Of a DNA stretch of 64,000 nucleotides, positions 53,450 to 62,595 are shown one piece after another; within the stretch, counting starts at the first letter, position 1; each line of letters begins with the position of its first letter. A program made the translations under genes and the position numbers. Origin of the DNA: Nitratidesulfovibrio sp. (GTDB lineage: Bacteria; Desulfobacterota; Desulfovibrionia; Desulfovibrionales; Desulfovibrionaceae); contig NZ_JBDXXH010000004.1 in assembly GCF_040373385.1 (NCBI RefSeq), positions 239,952-303,951 on the forward strand, written 5' to 3'. Below the pieces are notes generated by a model. The model had not been told where the DNA came from. It saw only the letters and a program-made list of their open reading frames with translations, and did no database searches.

Positions 53450-54646
53450 CTACGGGCATGGCAGCACCACGGGGGCGCCATCCAGCAGCCGGATGCGCGC
53501 GAAGTCGGCCAGCAGTCCGGGTGCAAGGGCGCCCCGGTCGGCAAGCCCCAGCAGGGTCGCGGCGTTGGTGGCGGCAAGTTCGGCGCAACGGGGCAGTGGC
53601 ACGCCGTGCGCGCGGTGCAGCAGGAACACGGCCTCGGCCATGCTGGCCGGTGCATAGTCGGAGGCCAGGATGTCCAGGCAGCCCGCGCGCAGCACGTCCA
53701 GTGCGGCAATGTTGCCCGAATGCGAACCGCCCAGCACGATGTTGGGCGCACCCATGACCGTGGCCATGCCGTGCCGTTTGGCTTCGCGCGCGGCCTCCAG
53801 CGTGGTGGGAAATTCGCAGATGGCGATGCCTTCCGCCGCAGCCTCGCGCACGTGATCGGCGGTGGTGTCGTCGTGCGAGGCCAGGGGGATGCCCCGTTCC
53901 CGGCAGGCGGCAATGATGGCCGCACGGTGCGGCGCGGCATGGCGTTGCTGGTTTTCACGCAGCCGCGCGAGCACCCCGGCGAATTCCCCGTCGTCCCAGC
54001 CCTCTCCCTGATACTGGCGGCGATAGGCCGACAGGTCGCGGTACTGGCGCTGGCCCGGTGTATGGTCCATGAGCGAGACCAGCCGCACCTCGGGCAGGTC
54101 GATGCAGGACCGCAAGAGGTCGAGGACCTTTGGGTCCGCCGTTTCGCAGCGCACGTGCAGCAGATGGCGCACGGCCAGCATGCCGGTGCGCGTGCCGTGC
54201 ACCACCGAGGCGACAGCGTCGCCGAACAGCCTGCGGCGGGCCTCTTCGCGGGGGAAGGCTTCCGCGCATACGGAATCGAAGGCGGTGGTGATGCCTGCTG
54301 CCGACAGCAGGGCGTCCGTGCCCATGGCGGCGGGCAGCGGGGCGGGCCAGAGTACTCCGGGCCGGGGCAGGAACTGGCGCTCGATGGCGTCGGTGTGAAT
54401 GTCCACGAAGCCGGGCAGCAGGTAGTCGCCGCCAAGGTCCACGGCGTGGGCGTGCGGGCAGGGCAGGGCTCCCATGTCCAGGATGCGCCTGTCGTGCCGT
54501 GGGCGCGGCACGAGCGGCGCCAGGGTGTCGGACCCTTCCGGCGGGTGCGCTGCGTCGTCCGGGCAGCGGCGTTCTTCAACGGCCAGCCAGCCGTGCACCA
54601 CGGCATGGGGCGTCACCATGCGGCAATTGGTCAGTACGAGGTGCAT
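53450..54646 (-). CDS. phnM: PhnM-type amidohydrolase (alpha-D-ribose 1-methylphosphonate 5-triphosphate diphosphatase family)
   Basis: A 398-residue metal-dependent hydrolase. The N-terminal metal site is LLPGFVDIHTDAIERQFLPR, the PhnM spelling of the amidohydrolase HxD motif. Later ligands lie in LMDHTPGQRQYRD, LASHDDTTADHV and ILASDYAPASM. In C-P lyase pathways PhnM removes pyrophosphate from ribose-1-phosphonate 5-triphosphate. No other C-P lyase gene (phnG-L) is in the window, so it is an orphan here and may have another phosphonate ester or nucleotide-like substrate. It is divergent from phnF, across a palindromic site. Confidence 0.88.
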   Translation of the reverse strand: MHLVLTNCRMVTPHAVVHGWLAVEERRCPDDAAHPPEGSDTLAPLVPRPRHDRRILDMGALPCPHAHAVDLGGDYLLPGFVDIHTDAIERQFLPRPGVLWPAPLPAAMGTDALLSAAGITTAFDSVCAEAFPREEARRRLFGDAVASVVHGTRTGMLAVRHLLHVRCETADPKVLDLLRSCIDLPEVRLVSLMDHTPGQRQYRDLSAYRRQYQGEGWDDGEFAGVLARLRENQQRHAAPHRAAIIAACRERGIPLASHDDTTADHVREAAAEGIAICEFPTTLEAAREAKRHGMATVMGAPNIVLGGSHSGNIAALDVLRAGCLDILASDYAPASMAEAVFLLHRAHGVPLPRCAELAATNAATLLGLADRGALAPGLLADFARIRLLDGAPVVLPCP

Positions 54647-54709
54647 CCATGCTCCAGAGGGGGGCTTTGGCGCGTAATCGCCGCGTCGTCCGTCACGTTG
54701 CCAAGCATA

Positions 54710-54727
54710 CGTTACGCATTCGTAACG
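54710..54727. promoter_or_regulatory. Perfect palindrome between phnM and phnF, probable PhnF operator
   Basis: CGTTACG-catt-CGTAACG is a perfect 7-bp inverted repeat located 64 bp before phnM and 33 bp before the annotated phnF start. GntR/HutC-family repressors bind such short palindromes. A single half-site CGTAACG recurs at 55996-56002, just upstream of the phnS2 gene's ribosome-binding site. Confidence 0.6.
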
Positions 54728-54759
54728 GAACGATGACCTTCGTCCGCTATCCGTAGCAC

Positions 54760-55677
54760 ATGAGGCATGCGGATATGGCGGACATGGCAGCTAGGGCAGC
54801 TAGGGCAGCCAGGGCGAGCGGAACGGCGCGCCTGGCCACGGCGGGCGTACCCGCTGCCCAGCGGGACGCGGGCAGCCACGCGCCCCGGAATCCCCAGCTT
54901 GTCCCGCCGTCCACTCCCCCAGTCGTTTCCCCCCCGGTTTCCCCCGCCTTTCCCCTTTCCGACGACGGTGCCCGGCAAACCCTGTGGAGCCGGGTGCACG
55001 ACGTGCTGCGCCGCGAGATAGAGGCCAAATGCTGGGCACCCGGCTGCCGCCTGCCCACGGAAAAGGATCTTTGCGTGCGCTTCGCCGTCAACCGGCACAC
55101 CGTGCGCCGCGCCCTGCGCGGCCTGGAGGAGGCCGGGCTGATCCGGCGTCGCCAGGGGCTCGGTACCTTTGTGCGAGAACGCGTGCTGGAATATCAGGTG
55201 GCGCGGCGTACCCGCTTCAGCGCCAACATGGACCTGAATCTGGCCCGCTCGCGCAGCCACTACCTGTATGGCGACGAGTTGCCCGCGGGAGAACTGGTGG
55301 CCCTGCGGCTGGGCGTGCCTGCGGGCAGCCGCGTGGTCTACCTGGAAACGTGGGGCGAGGCGGAGGGGAAGCCCCTGTACATCTCGTCGCAATACCTGCC
55401 GTATCCGCGTTTCGAGGGGGTGGCACGGGTCTTTGAACGAACCGGCTCGCTCACCGCGTCGTACCGTACCTTCGGGGTGAACGATTTCTTCCGCCGCGAA
55501 TCGCGCATCACCACCCGCCTGCCGGAACCGGAGGAGGCCCGCGTGCTGGGCCTGGAGGACCGCCACCCCCTGCTGGTGGTGGAGTACGTCAACGTGGACG
55601 CCGATGGCCGGGCCATCGAATACGGCATTACCCGCTTCTGCGGCGACAGGCTGCAACTGCTGGTGCCCGGCGCGTAG
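54760..55677 (+). CDS. phnF: PhnF-type GntR/HutC-family transcriptional regulator
   Basis: A 305-residue regulator with an unusually long Ala/Pro-rich N-terminus (~70 residues, perhaps not translated). A winged helix-turn-helix follows ([50 protein letters not shown]), then a UTRA effector domain ([58 protein letters not shown]). PhnF-type proteins repress phosphonate genes. The start is uncertain: the DNA-binding fold only begins near residue 70. It probably controls phnM and the AEP operon. Confidence 0.85.
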   Translation: MRHADMADMAARAARAARASGTARLATAGVPAAQRDAGSHAPRNPQLVPPSTPPVVSPPVSPAFPLSDDGARQTLWSRVHDVLRREIEAKCWAPGCRLPTEKDLCVRFAVNRHTVRRALRGLEEAGLIRRRQGLGTFVRERVLEYQVARRTRFSANMDLNLARSRSHYLYGDELPAGELVALRLGVPAGSRVVYLETWGEAEGKPLYISSQYLPYPRFEGVARVFERTGSLTASYRTFGVNDFFRRESRITTRLPEPEEARVLGLEDRHPLLVVEYVNVDADGRAIEYGITRFCGDRLQLLVPGA

Positions 55678-56023
55678 CCGCCGCGCAGCGGCCTGTCCTT
55701 CCGTTTCGTCCCTGTTCACGTGTTCACGTGTTCACGTGCGGCGGGCTCCGTCACCGGCGTCACCCGACGTCACGCAATCTTCACCGCCGTTGCGGACAAC
55801 CCGGCCCGGTTGTCCGTTGGAGCAGGCAGCGGCGGAACGTATTCCATGCCCATGCCGGAACTCCTCCGTGCCCCGCCCGCCATCCGGGGCGGTCCGGGGC
55901 GGTCCGGGGCGGAGCCGCCCCGTGCGGAGTCCCGGCGCATCGCGTCACGTGCCGCACGTACCGCACCCGCAGGCGGGGCGTGCGCCGGAGTCCATCGTAA
56001 CGACAGCAGACCAGGAGTACGCC
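55678..56023. other. Leader region of the AEP transport and degradation operon
   Basis: About 345 bp without a gene. It holds three tandem copies of TGTTCACG (55713-55736), a G/C-rich repeat of GGGGCGGTCC near 55885-55910, and the CGTAACG half-site at 55996-56002. AGGAG at 56013-56017 is the ribosome-binding site of the next gene. Confidence 0.5.
55713..55736. repeat. Three tandem TGTTCACG repeats
   Basis: Three perfect head-to-tail 8-bp units starting 36 bp after the phnF stop and about 290 bp before the phnS2 start. They could be activator half-sites (for instance a PhoB-like direct-repeat reader) or a simple repeat; a PhoB box would need an 11-bp period, which is not seen. Confidence 0.45.
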
Positions 56024-57100
56024 ATGAAGCGCATTGTTTCCCCCGTCCCGTCTGTCCCGTCCCGCAGATTCGCCCGCCTAGTGCTGGGCGCGCTGGCCGC
56101 CCTGTGCGCGGCCATCCTGCCCGGCCTGCCGCGTGCCGCCAGCGCGGCCGAGGAAATCGTGGTCTACACCGCGCTGGAGGACGACCAGATTCCCCGCTAC
56201 ATCGCCTCGTTCAACGAACGTCATCCCGACATCAAGGTGAAGTTCGTGCGCGATTCCACGGGCATCGTCACCGCCAAGCTGCTGGCCGAAAAGGACAAGC
56301 CCGTGGCCGACGTGGTCTGGGGCCTGGCCGCCACCAGCCTTCTGCTGCTCGAACAGCAGGGCCTGCTGGAACCGTACGCCCCCAAGGGCCTGGAGCGCAT
56401 CGGAGCGCCCTACCGCGATGCCGACGCCGTGCCTAACTGGGTGGGCATCGACGCCTGGATGACCGGCTTCTGCGTGAACACCGTGGAGGCGCAGGCCAAG
56501 AAGCTGCCCATGCCCACGTCGTTCGCCGACCTCGTGAAGCCTGCCTACAAGGGCATGCTGGTCATGCCCAACCCCGCCTCTTCGGGCACCGGCTTTCTCA
56601 CCGTGTCGGCCATCCTGCAGATCATGGGCGAGGAAAAGGGCTGGCAGTACCTGGACAAGCTGCACGAGAACATGGCCGTGTACACCCACTCCGGCTCCAA
56701 GCCCTGCAAGATGGCGGGCTCGGGCGAATTCCCGGTGGGCATCTCGTTCGGCTACCGGGGCATCATCCAGAAGCAGAAGGGCGAACCGGTGGAAACCGTG
56801 TTCCCCGCCGAAGGTTCCGGCTGGGACGTGGAAGCCAACGGCCTGGTCAAGAAGGCCGCCATCAAGCCCGCCGCCCGCGTGTTCCTTGACTGGGCCATTT
56901 CCGAGACGGTGATGAAGGAATACGGCAAGTCCTTCGCCATCACCGCCGCGCCCACCGGCGAACCCGTTCCCGCCGGCTTCCCGGCCAACCCCAAGGCCCA
57001 GTTGGCCAAGAACGACCTGGGCTGGGCCGCCAAGAATCGCGACCGCATTCTTGCCGAGTGGACCCGGCGCTACGACGGCAAGTCCGAACCCAAGAAATAG
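56024..57100 (+). CDS. phnS2: 2-aminoethylphosphonate ABC transporter substrate-binding protein
   Basis: A 358-residue periplasmic protein with signal peptide ([20 protein letters not shown], cleavage after AASA) and a Fe3+/AEP-type binding fold ([74 protein letters not shown]). This matches the putative AEP-binding proteins (TIGR03261) rather than iron binders. It is followed by the matching ATPase, permease and AEP-degrading enzymes, which gives the substrate. AGGAG precedes the ATG. Confidence 0.9.
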   Translation: MKRIVSPVPSVPSRRFARLVLGALAALCAAILPGLPRAASAAEEIVVYTALEDDQIPRYIASFNERHPDIKVKFVRDSTGIVTAKLLAEKDKPVADVVWGLAATSLLLLEQQGLLEPYAPKGLERIGAPYRDADAVPNWVGIDAWMTGFCVNTVEAQAKKLPMPTSFADLVKPAYKGMLVMPNPASSGTGFLTVSAILQIMGEEKGWQYLDKLHENMAVYTHSGSKPCKMAGSGEFPVGISFGYRGIIQKQKGEPVETVFPAEGSGWDVEANGLVKKAAIKPAARVFLDWAISETVMKEYGKSFAITAAPTGEPVPAGFPANPKAQLAKNDLGWAAKNRDRILAEWTRRYDGKSEPKK

Positions 57101-57119
57101 GCGCGCTCAGGCGGCACGT

Positions 57120-57165
57120 GACCGCCAGGTGGCCGGGACCCCATGGCCCGGCCCGCCTGGCGGTC
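57120..57165 (+). terminator. Intercistronic stem-loop after phnS2
   Basis: GACCGCCAGG at 57120-57129 pairs with CCTGGCGGTC at 57156-57165, and the inner CCGGG/CCCGG extends the stem with one bulge. It has no U-run. Like the hairpin after the Ugp-type binding-protein gene, it probably favours the binding protein over downstream genes. Confidence 0.55.
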
Positions 57166-57256
57166 CGCACGGCGGCGGTGCCGCGTGGGCGCGGGCCTTC
57201 GGTCCGCATGCCCTGGTCCGCAGGAAATCCCGGCGTACCGGGAAAGGGAGAACGGC

Positions 57257-58468
57257 ATGAACGAACTGCCCGCGAGCGGGAGCGGAAGGACGCACCACGG
57301 CGAGGGAACGCAGGTTCCCCCCGGCGTGGCGCGCAGTGGGGCACAGGCCGAAACGGCCGGGTTGTGCGTCGAGTCCATCGGCAAGTCCTACGGGCGTACG
57401 CGGGTGCTGCACGATGTCAGTTTCAGCGCGGCGCGCGGCGAATTCCTGAGCGTGCTCGGCCCCAGCGGCTGCGGCAAGACCACCGCCCTGCGGGTCATTG
57501 CCGGGCTCGAGCGGCAGGACGCGGGCCGGGTGCGCATCGGCTCTGCCGACGTGTCCGGGCTGCCCGTGTCGCGCCGGGGCGTGGGCATCGTGTTCCAGTC
57601 GTACGCCCTGTTCCCCAATCTGACGGCTGCGGCCAACGTGGGCTACGGGCTCCAGAACGGCTCCGGCATGCGGCAGCGCGAGGTGAACCGCCGGGTGGAG
57701 GAACTGCTGGACCTGGTGGGGTTGCGCGGCTCTGGCGGCAAGTACCCGGCCCAGCTTTCCGGCGGGCAGCAGCAGCGCGTGGCCCTGGCGCGGGCCATGG
57801 CTCCCTCGCCGCGCATACTGCTGCTGGACGAGCCGCTTTCCGCCCTGGATGCCCAGGTGCGCGTGCGTCTGCGGGGTGAAATCCGCGCGTTGCAGCAGCG
57901 GCTGCGGGTAACCACGGTGATGGTCACCCACGACCAGGAAGAGGCCCTGACCATGGGGGACCGCATTCTGGTCATGGACCGGGGGTGCCTGGTGCAGCAG
58001 GGGACTCCCGACGAGATATACCATGCGCCCGCCACCCCGTTCGTGGCCGGGTTCATCGGATCCATGAATTTCCTGCCGGGCGCCGTGCCGGTGGATGCCG
58101 ATACCTGGCGGCTCGGCGGGGTGGCTCTGGCAGTCAGCGGCGGCGGTAGCCCCGCGTCGTCCGGTGCCGTCTCGGTTCTGGCCATTCGTCCGGAAAACGT
58201 GTTGCTGGGCGTGGAGCAGGCGGGTGACGAGGGAGCCGCCCCCAACAACCTGCGGGCCCGCGTGCGCTCGCTGGAGTTTCGCGGGGCGTTCTTTCGCGTT
58301 GGGCTGGCCTTGTTCACCAGCCCGGTGACCACGCTGGACATGGAGGCCGACGTGCCTGCCGAACGGGTCCGCAGCATGGGCCTTGCGCCGGAGGATACGG
58401 TGTCGGTGCGCCTGCCTGCGGAATGCCTGCGCGTGTACCCGGAGCAGGATGTCCATGCGCGCAACTGA
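57257..58468 (+). CDS. phnT2: 2-aminoethylphosphonate ABC transporter ATP-binding protein
   Basis: A 403-residue ATPase: ~30-residue variable N-terminus, Walker [14 protein letters not shown]-loop [10 protein letters not shown], signature [15 protein letters not shown], Walker [14 protein letters not shown]-loop [10 protein letters not shown], and a C-terminal TOBE-like part ([14 protein letters not shown]). It fits the AEP-specific ATPase family (TIGR03258) by context. AAGGGAG precedes the ATG. Its last 20 bp overlap the permease gene. Confidence 0.9.
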   Translation: MNELPASGSGRTHHGEGTQVPPGVARSGAQAETAGLCVESIGKSYGRTRVLHDVSFSAARGEFLSVLGPSGCGKTTALRVIAGLERQDAGRVRIGSADVSGLPVSRRGVGIVFQSYALFPNLTAAANVGYGLQNGSGMRQREVNRRVEELLDLVGLRGSGGKYPAQLSGGQQQRVALARAMAPSPRILLLDEPLSALDAQVRVRLRGEIRALQQRLRVTTVMVTHDQEEALTMGDRILVMDRGCLVQQGTPDEIYHAPATPFVAGFIGSMNFLPGAVPVDADTWRLGGVALAVSGGGSPASSGAVSVLAIRPENVLLGVEQAGDEGAAPNNLRARVRSLEFRGAFFRVGLALFTSPVTTLDMEADVPAERVRSMGLAPEDTVSVRLPAECLRVYPEQDVHARN

Positions 58469-60260
58469 TCGCGCCGCCAGGGCACCCGCCACACCGCGTG
58501 TGTACGTGGCGGCGGGACGCACGAGGGCATTGTTCCGGGGTATGGATACGGAACGGATGCTGCGTGCCGCGCTGGTCTGCGGGGTCTGCCTGTGGCTGGT
58601 CTGCGCCGTGCTGCTGCCGGTGGCCAACCTGCTGGGCAAAAGCCTGCTGGATCAGGACGGGGCCTTCGTGGGGCTGGCCAACTTCCGGGCGTACTTCGGC
58701 ACGCCGTCCCTGTCGCGTTCGCTGTGGAATTCCGTGCGCGTGGCGCTGGTGACCACCGTGGTCTCCGTGACGCTGGGTTTCGGCTATGCCTACGGCCTTG
58801 CGCGTACCCGCATGCCGGGCAAGGCCTTCTTCCGGGGGGTGGCCATGCTGCCCCTGTTCGCCCCAACGCTGCTGTACGGCATTTCGCTGATCTACCTGTT
58901 CGGGCGCAAAGGGTTGGTCACCACGGGGTTCCTGGGCTTCTTCAAGGCGCACTTCGGCGTGGACGTCGGCTTCGATATCGGCGTTTACGGAGAAGTGGGC
59001 ATCATCCTGGCCGAAATCGTCTACACCTTTCCGCAGGTCTTCCTCATCCTGTCCACGGCCCTGCGCATGACCGACGCCCGCCTGTTCGAGGCGTCCGATG
59101 CGCTGGGGGCGTCGCACCTGCGCACCTTCTTCACCGTGACCCTGCCGGGGGTGAAGTACGGCCTCGTCAGCGCGTTCTTCGTGTGCTTCATCCTGTGCTT
59201 CACCGATTTCGGCGCGCCCAAGGTGGTGGGCGGCAACTTCCCCGTGCTGGCCACCGACATCTACAAGCAGGTCATCGGCCAGCAGAACTTCGTCATGGGG
59301 GCCACGGTGGCGGTGGTATTGCTGCTGCCCACCCTGGTGGCCTTCATGGCCGACAGGCTGGCCCAGCGGCGCCAGGTATCCATGATCCAGGCCCGCTCGG
59401 TGCCGTTCGACCCGCCGCCGAACCGGCGGGCCGAAAGGCTGGCCCTGGCCGGGTGCGGCCTGGTGGCGCTGCTGGTGCTGACGTTCTTCGCGGTGTCGCT
59501 GCTGGCGTCGCTGGTGTCGGTATGGCCGTACGACCTTTCCGTGTCGCTGCGCCATTACCGCTTCGAGTTCACCGGGGGGGGCGGCTACACGGCGCTGTGG
59601 AATTCGGTGCGCATGAGCCTGTGGGCGGCCCTTGCGGGTACGGCGGCATCATTCTTCAGTGCCTACCTTGTGGAAAAGAGCCGGGGATTGTCCGGCCCGC
59701 GGCAGGGGGCCTACTTCCTGTCCATGGTGCCGCTGGCGCTTCCGGGCATGGTCATCGGCCTCGCCTACATCTTCTTCTTCAACGCGCCGGGGTGGGAGGC
59801 GGGCGGGCTGCGCCTGCCCAATCCGTTCGGCTGGCTGTACGGCACCATGGCCATCCTGGTGCTGTCCAACGTGGTGCATTTCTACACGGTAAGCTTTCTT
59901 ACGGCCACCACGGCCCTCAAGCAGCTGGACCGGGAGTTCGAGACGGTTTCCGAATCGCTGGGGGTGCCCTTCTGGCGCACCTTCCGCAAGGTCACGCTGC
60001 CGGTGTGCCTGCCTGCCGTGCTGGAGATCGCGCTGTATTTCTTCGTCAATTCCATGGCCACGGTATCCGCCGTGATCTTTCTCTACTCGTCGGACATTCC
60101 GCTGGCCTCGGTGGCCATGGCCAACATGGACGATGCGGGCGACACGGCCCCGGCGGCGGCCATGAGCATGCTGGTGGTGCTGGTCAACGTCGGGGCGCGG
60201 CTGGCGTTCGAACTGGCCCGGCGGCTGACCCGGGGCAGCCGGGCCTGGGTTCGGCGCTGA
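58449..60260 (+). CDS. phnU2: 2-aminoethylphosphonate ABC transporter permease (fused double permease)
   Basis: A ~603-residue protein with about twelve membrane segments: two binding-protein-dependent permease halves in one chain, each with an EAA loop (ARLFEASDALGASHLRTFFTV, and EFETVSESLGVPFWRTFRKV). This fused form is typical of AEP and ferric-type importers (TIGR03262). Start ATGs at 58449 and 58455 are both possible; GGAG lies just before. Overlap with the ATPase gene indicates coupling. Confidence 0.88.
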   Translation: MSMRATDRAARAPATPRVYVAAGRTRALFRGMDTERMLRAALVCGVCLWLVCAVLLPVANLLGKSLLDQDGAFVGLANFRAYFGTPSLSRSLWNSVRVALVTTVVSVTLGFGYAYGLARTRMPGKAFFRGVAMLPLFAPTLLYGISLIYLFGRKGLVTTGFLGFFKAHFGVDVGFDIGVYGEVGIILAEIVYTFPQVFLILSTALRMTDARLFEASDALGASHLRTFFTVTLPGVKYGLVSAFFVCFILCFTDFGAPKVVGGNFPVLATDIYKQVIGQQNFVMGATVAVVLLLPTLVAFMADRLAQRRQVSMIQARSVPFDPPPNRRAERLALAGCGLVALLVLTFFAVSLLASLVSVWPYDLSVSLRHYRFEFTGGGGYTALWNSVRMSLWAALAGTAASFFSAYLVEKSRGLSGPRQGAYFLSMVPLALPGMVIGLAYIFFFNAPGWEAGGLRLPNPFGWLYGTMAILVLSNVVHFYTVSFLTATTALKQLDREFETVSESLGVPFWRTFRKVTLPVCLPAVLEIALYFFVNSMATVSAVIFLYSSDIPLASVAMANMDDAGDTAPAAAMSMLVVLVNVGARLAFELARRLTRGSRAWVRR

Positions 60261-60379
60261 GATGGCGCTGTACCGGCGCTAAACCGGCGCCGATCCGGAC
60301 CCCGCCCGGACCCTGCTCGGAACCTGATGGGGCCGGAACCTTCGGTCCTTCGCGCAACCTTCAACCGTTTGGAGTGCAC

Positions 60380-61222
60380 ATGGACGTCTTTATCCGCAGG
60401 AATCGCTACAGGGGCCCCGTGCGTGCCGTCGTGCTGGATTGGGCCGGTACCGCCGTGGACCATGGGTGCATCGGCCCCACCGCCGTGTTCGTTGACGTGT
60501 TCGCCAGATACGGCGTGGGCGTGAGCCTTGCCGAAGCCCGCGCGTTCATGGGCCTGATGAAAAAGGACCATATCCGGGGCATGCTGGGCCTGCCCGGCGT
60601 GGCCGCCGGGTGGCGCGCCGCGCACGGTCGCGAAGCCGGGGAAGGCGATGTGGACGCCCTGTATGCCGAGACCGAGCCCATGATGGTGGATGTCGTGGCC
60701 CGCCACGCCGAACCGGTGCCCGGCCTGCTGGACACCGTGGCCGCCCTGCGCGCCGACGGCATCAAGGTGGGATCGTCCACCGGCTACACCGGCCCCATGG
60801 TGGAGGTGCTGACCAGGGAGGCCGCGCGGCGCGGCTACCGCCCGGATGCGGTGTTCTGCTCCACCGACGTGCCCGGCGGCCGTCCCTGGCCGTGGATGTG
60901 CTACCGCAACGCCGAGGCGCTCGGCGTGCATCCCATGGAAGCCATGGTCAAGATCGGCGACACCATGTCCGACATCCAGGAAGGGCTGAACGCGGGCATG
61001 TGGACCATCGGCCTGACCCGCACCGGTAACGAACTGGGCATGACCGAGGCCGAGGTGGCCGCGCTGGCCCCGGCGGACCTGGCCGGACGGCTGGCCGTCA
61101 TCGAGGCGCGCTTTCTTGCCGAAGGGGCGCACTACGTGGCGCCTTCCATTGCCGAGTGCCCGGCCATCATCGCCGACATCAACCGCCGCCTGGCCGAGGG
61201 CGAGCTGCCGGTACCCGCATGA
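60380..61222 (+). CDS. phnX: Phosphonoacetaldehyde hydrolase (phosphonatase)
   Basis: A 280-residue HAD enzyme that splits phosphonoacetaldehyde into acetaldehyde and phosphate. The nucleophile is D20 (VVLDWAGTAVD). The Schiff-base lysine is K61 (MGLMKKDHIR), aligned with the catalytic Lys of Bacillus PhnX. SSTGYTGPM is motif II and VKIGDTMSDIQEGLNAG is motif IV. GGAG five bases before the ATG at 60380 fixes the start. It ends in an ATGA overlap with pbfA. Confidence 0.95.
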   Translation: MDVFIRRNRYRGPVRAVVLDWAGTAVDHGCIGPTAVFVDVFARYGVGVSLAEARAFMGLMKKDHIRGMLGLPGVAAGWRAAHGREAGEGDVDALYAETEPMMVDVVARHAEPVPGLLDTVAALRADGIKVGSSTGYTGPMVEVLTREAARRGYRPDAVFCSTDVPGGRPWPWMCYRNAEALGVHPMEAMVKIGDTMSDIQEGLNAGMWTIGLTRTGNELGMTEAEVAALAPADLAGRLAVIEARFLAEGAHYVAPSIAECPAIIADINRRLAEGELPVPA

Positions 61223-62586
61223 GCATGCCGCGCCCGTTCTCGCCCGGAGCCAGCCTTGACGATGCGTCGCGGGGCGAAGGCGACGTCAACGTTTCGCACC
61301 GGCGCACGGCGTGGCAGGCACGCCATCTGGACCCGCAGACCATGCGCTGGCTGCGTTGCGACGAGGCGGCCTTCCTGCGCCAGTCGCTATCCACACCGTG
61401 CCTCAATGTGCTGGCCGGCGCCCGTGGCAGCCACATCACGGACCTGGCCGGGCGCGAGTTTCTCGACTTCCACGGCAACTCCGTGCATCAGGCCGGGTTC
61501 GCCCATCCGCGCATCGTACAGGCCATCAAGGACCAACTGGACGTGCTGTCGTTCTGCCCGCGCCGCTATACCTGCCGTCCGGCGGTGTTGCTGGCAGAGA
61601 AACTGGCCTCGCTAGCCCCGGAGCCGCTGGGCAAGGTGCTGCTGGCACCGGGGGGCACCACGGCCGTGGGCATGGCCCTGAAGCTTGCCCGCCTGGCCAC
61701 GGGCCGCCACAAGACCGTTTCCATGTGGGATTCGTTCCACGGGGCGGGGCTGGACACCGTGTCGGTGGGGGGCGAGGCGCTGTTCCGCTCCGGCATCGGA
61801 CCGTTGCTGCCCGGCACGGAGCACGTGCCTCCGGCGGACCCGGAGCACTGCGTGTTCGACGATACCGGCGACTGCGCCCGCTGCGGCCTGAAATGCGCCC
61901 GCTACCTGGCCTACGTGCTGGAAAAGGAGGGCGACGTGGCCGCCGTGGTGGCCGAACCCGTACGTGCCACGGCGGTGAATCCGCCGCCCGAGGGCTACTG
62001 GAAGGCCGTGCGCGAAGCCTGCGACCGGCACGGCGTGCTGCTGATCCTGGACGAGACCGCCGTGGGCATGGCCCGGACCGGACGGTTCTTTGCCTTCGAG
62101 CGCTACGGCATCGTGCCGGACATGGTCACCCTGGGCAAGGGGCTGGGCGGTGGCATCATTCCGCTGGCCGCGCTGATCGCCCGGCGGGACCTGGACGTTT
62201 GTTCGCACGTGGCGCTGGGCCACTACACCCACGAGAAGAACCCCGTGGGCTGCGCGGCTGGGCTTGCCACCATCGCCGTCATCGAAGAGGAACGGCTGAC
62301 CGAGCGGGCCGAGACCATGGGGGCCTACGCCCTGGGTCGGCTTGAAGCCATCTGCGCCCGCTGGCCGTTCCTTTCGCGCCCGCGCGGGGTGGGGCTGGCC
62401 CTGGCCGTTTCGGCGGACTGTCCCGACCGGGCGGAGGCCATCCTGTATGGTTGCCTTTCGCGCGGGCTGTCGTTCAAGACCTCGCACGGCAACATCCTGA
62501 CCCTTACCCCGCCCCTGAACATAGACAAGGCCGACCTGGACCGGGCGCTGGACATGCTGGACGCCGCCGCAGGCGAGGCCGCATAG
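61219..62586 (+). CDS. pbfA: (R)-1-hydroxy-2-aminoethylphosphonate ammonia-lyase, PbfA-like
   Basis: A 455-residue class-III-aminotransferase-fold PLP protein. The PLP lysine is K307 (VTLGKGLGGGIIPLAAL) and D278 (LILDETAVGMARTG) binds the ring nitrogen. The spellings SLSTPCLNVL, GNSVHQAGFAHPRIV and CPRRYTCRP match PbfA, which turns (R)-1-hydroxy-2-aminoethylphosphonate into phosphonoacetaldehyde plus ammonia and so feeds PhnX. A Cys cluster (C219, C222, C226) is notable and of unknown role. It lies between phnX and phnW, the usual context of pbfA. Confidence 0.88.
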   Translation: MSMPRPFSPGASLDDASRGEGDVNVSHRRTAWQARHLDPQTMRWLRCDEAAFLRQSLSTPCLNVLAGARGSHITDLAGREFLDFHGNSVHQAGFAHPRIVQAIKDQLDVLSFCPRRYTCRPAVLLAEKLASLAPEPLGKVLLAPGGTTAVGMALKLARLATGRHKTVSMWDSFHGAGLDTVSVGGEALFRSGIGPLLPGTEHVPPADPEHCVFDDTGDCARCGLKCARYLAYVLEKEGDVAAVVAEPVRATAVNPPPEGYWKAVREACDRHGVLLILDETAVGMARTGRFFAFERYGIVPDMVTLGKGLGGGIIPLAALIARRDLDVCSHVALGHYTHEKNPVGCAAGLATIAVIEEERLTERAETMGAYALGRLEAICARWPFLSRPRGVGLALAVSADCPDRAEAILYGCLSRGLSFKTSHGNILTLTPPLNIDKADLDRALDMLDAAAGEAA

Positions 62587-62595
62587 GAGAACGGC

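Noticed and set aside
55713..55736. PhoB box in front of the AEP operon
   Set aside because: The repeat unit is 8 bp; PhoB boxes need 7-bp units with an 11-bp period.
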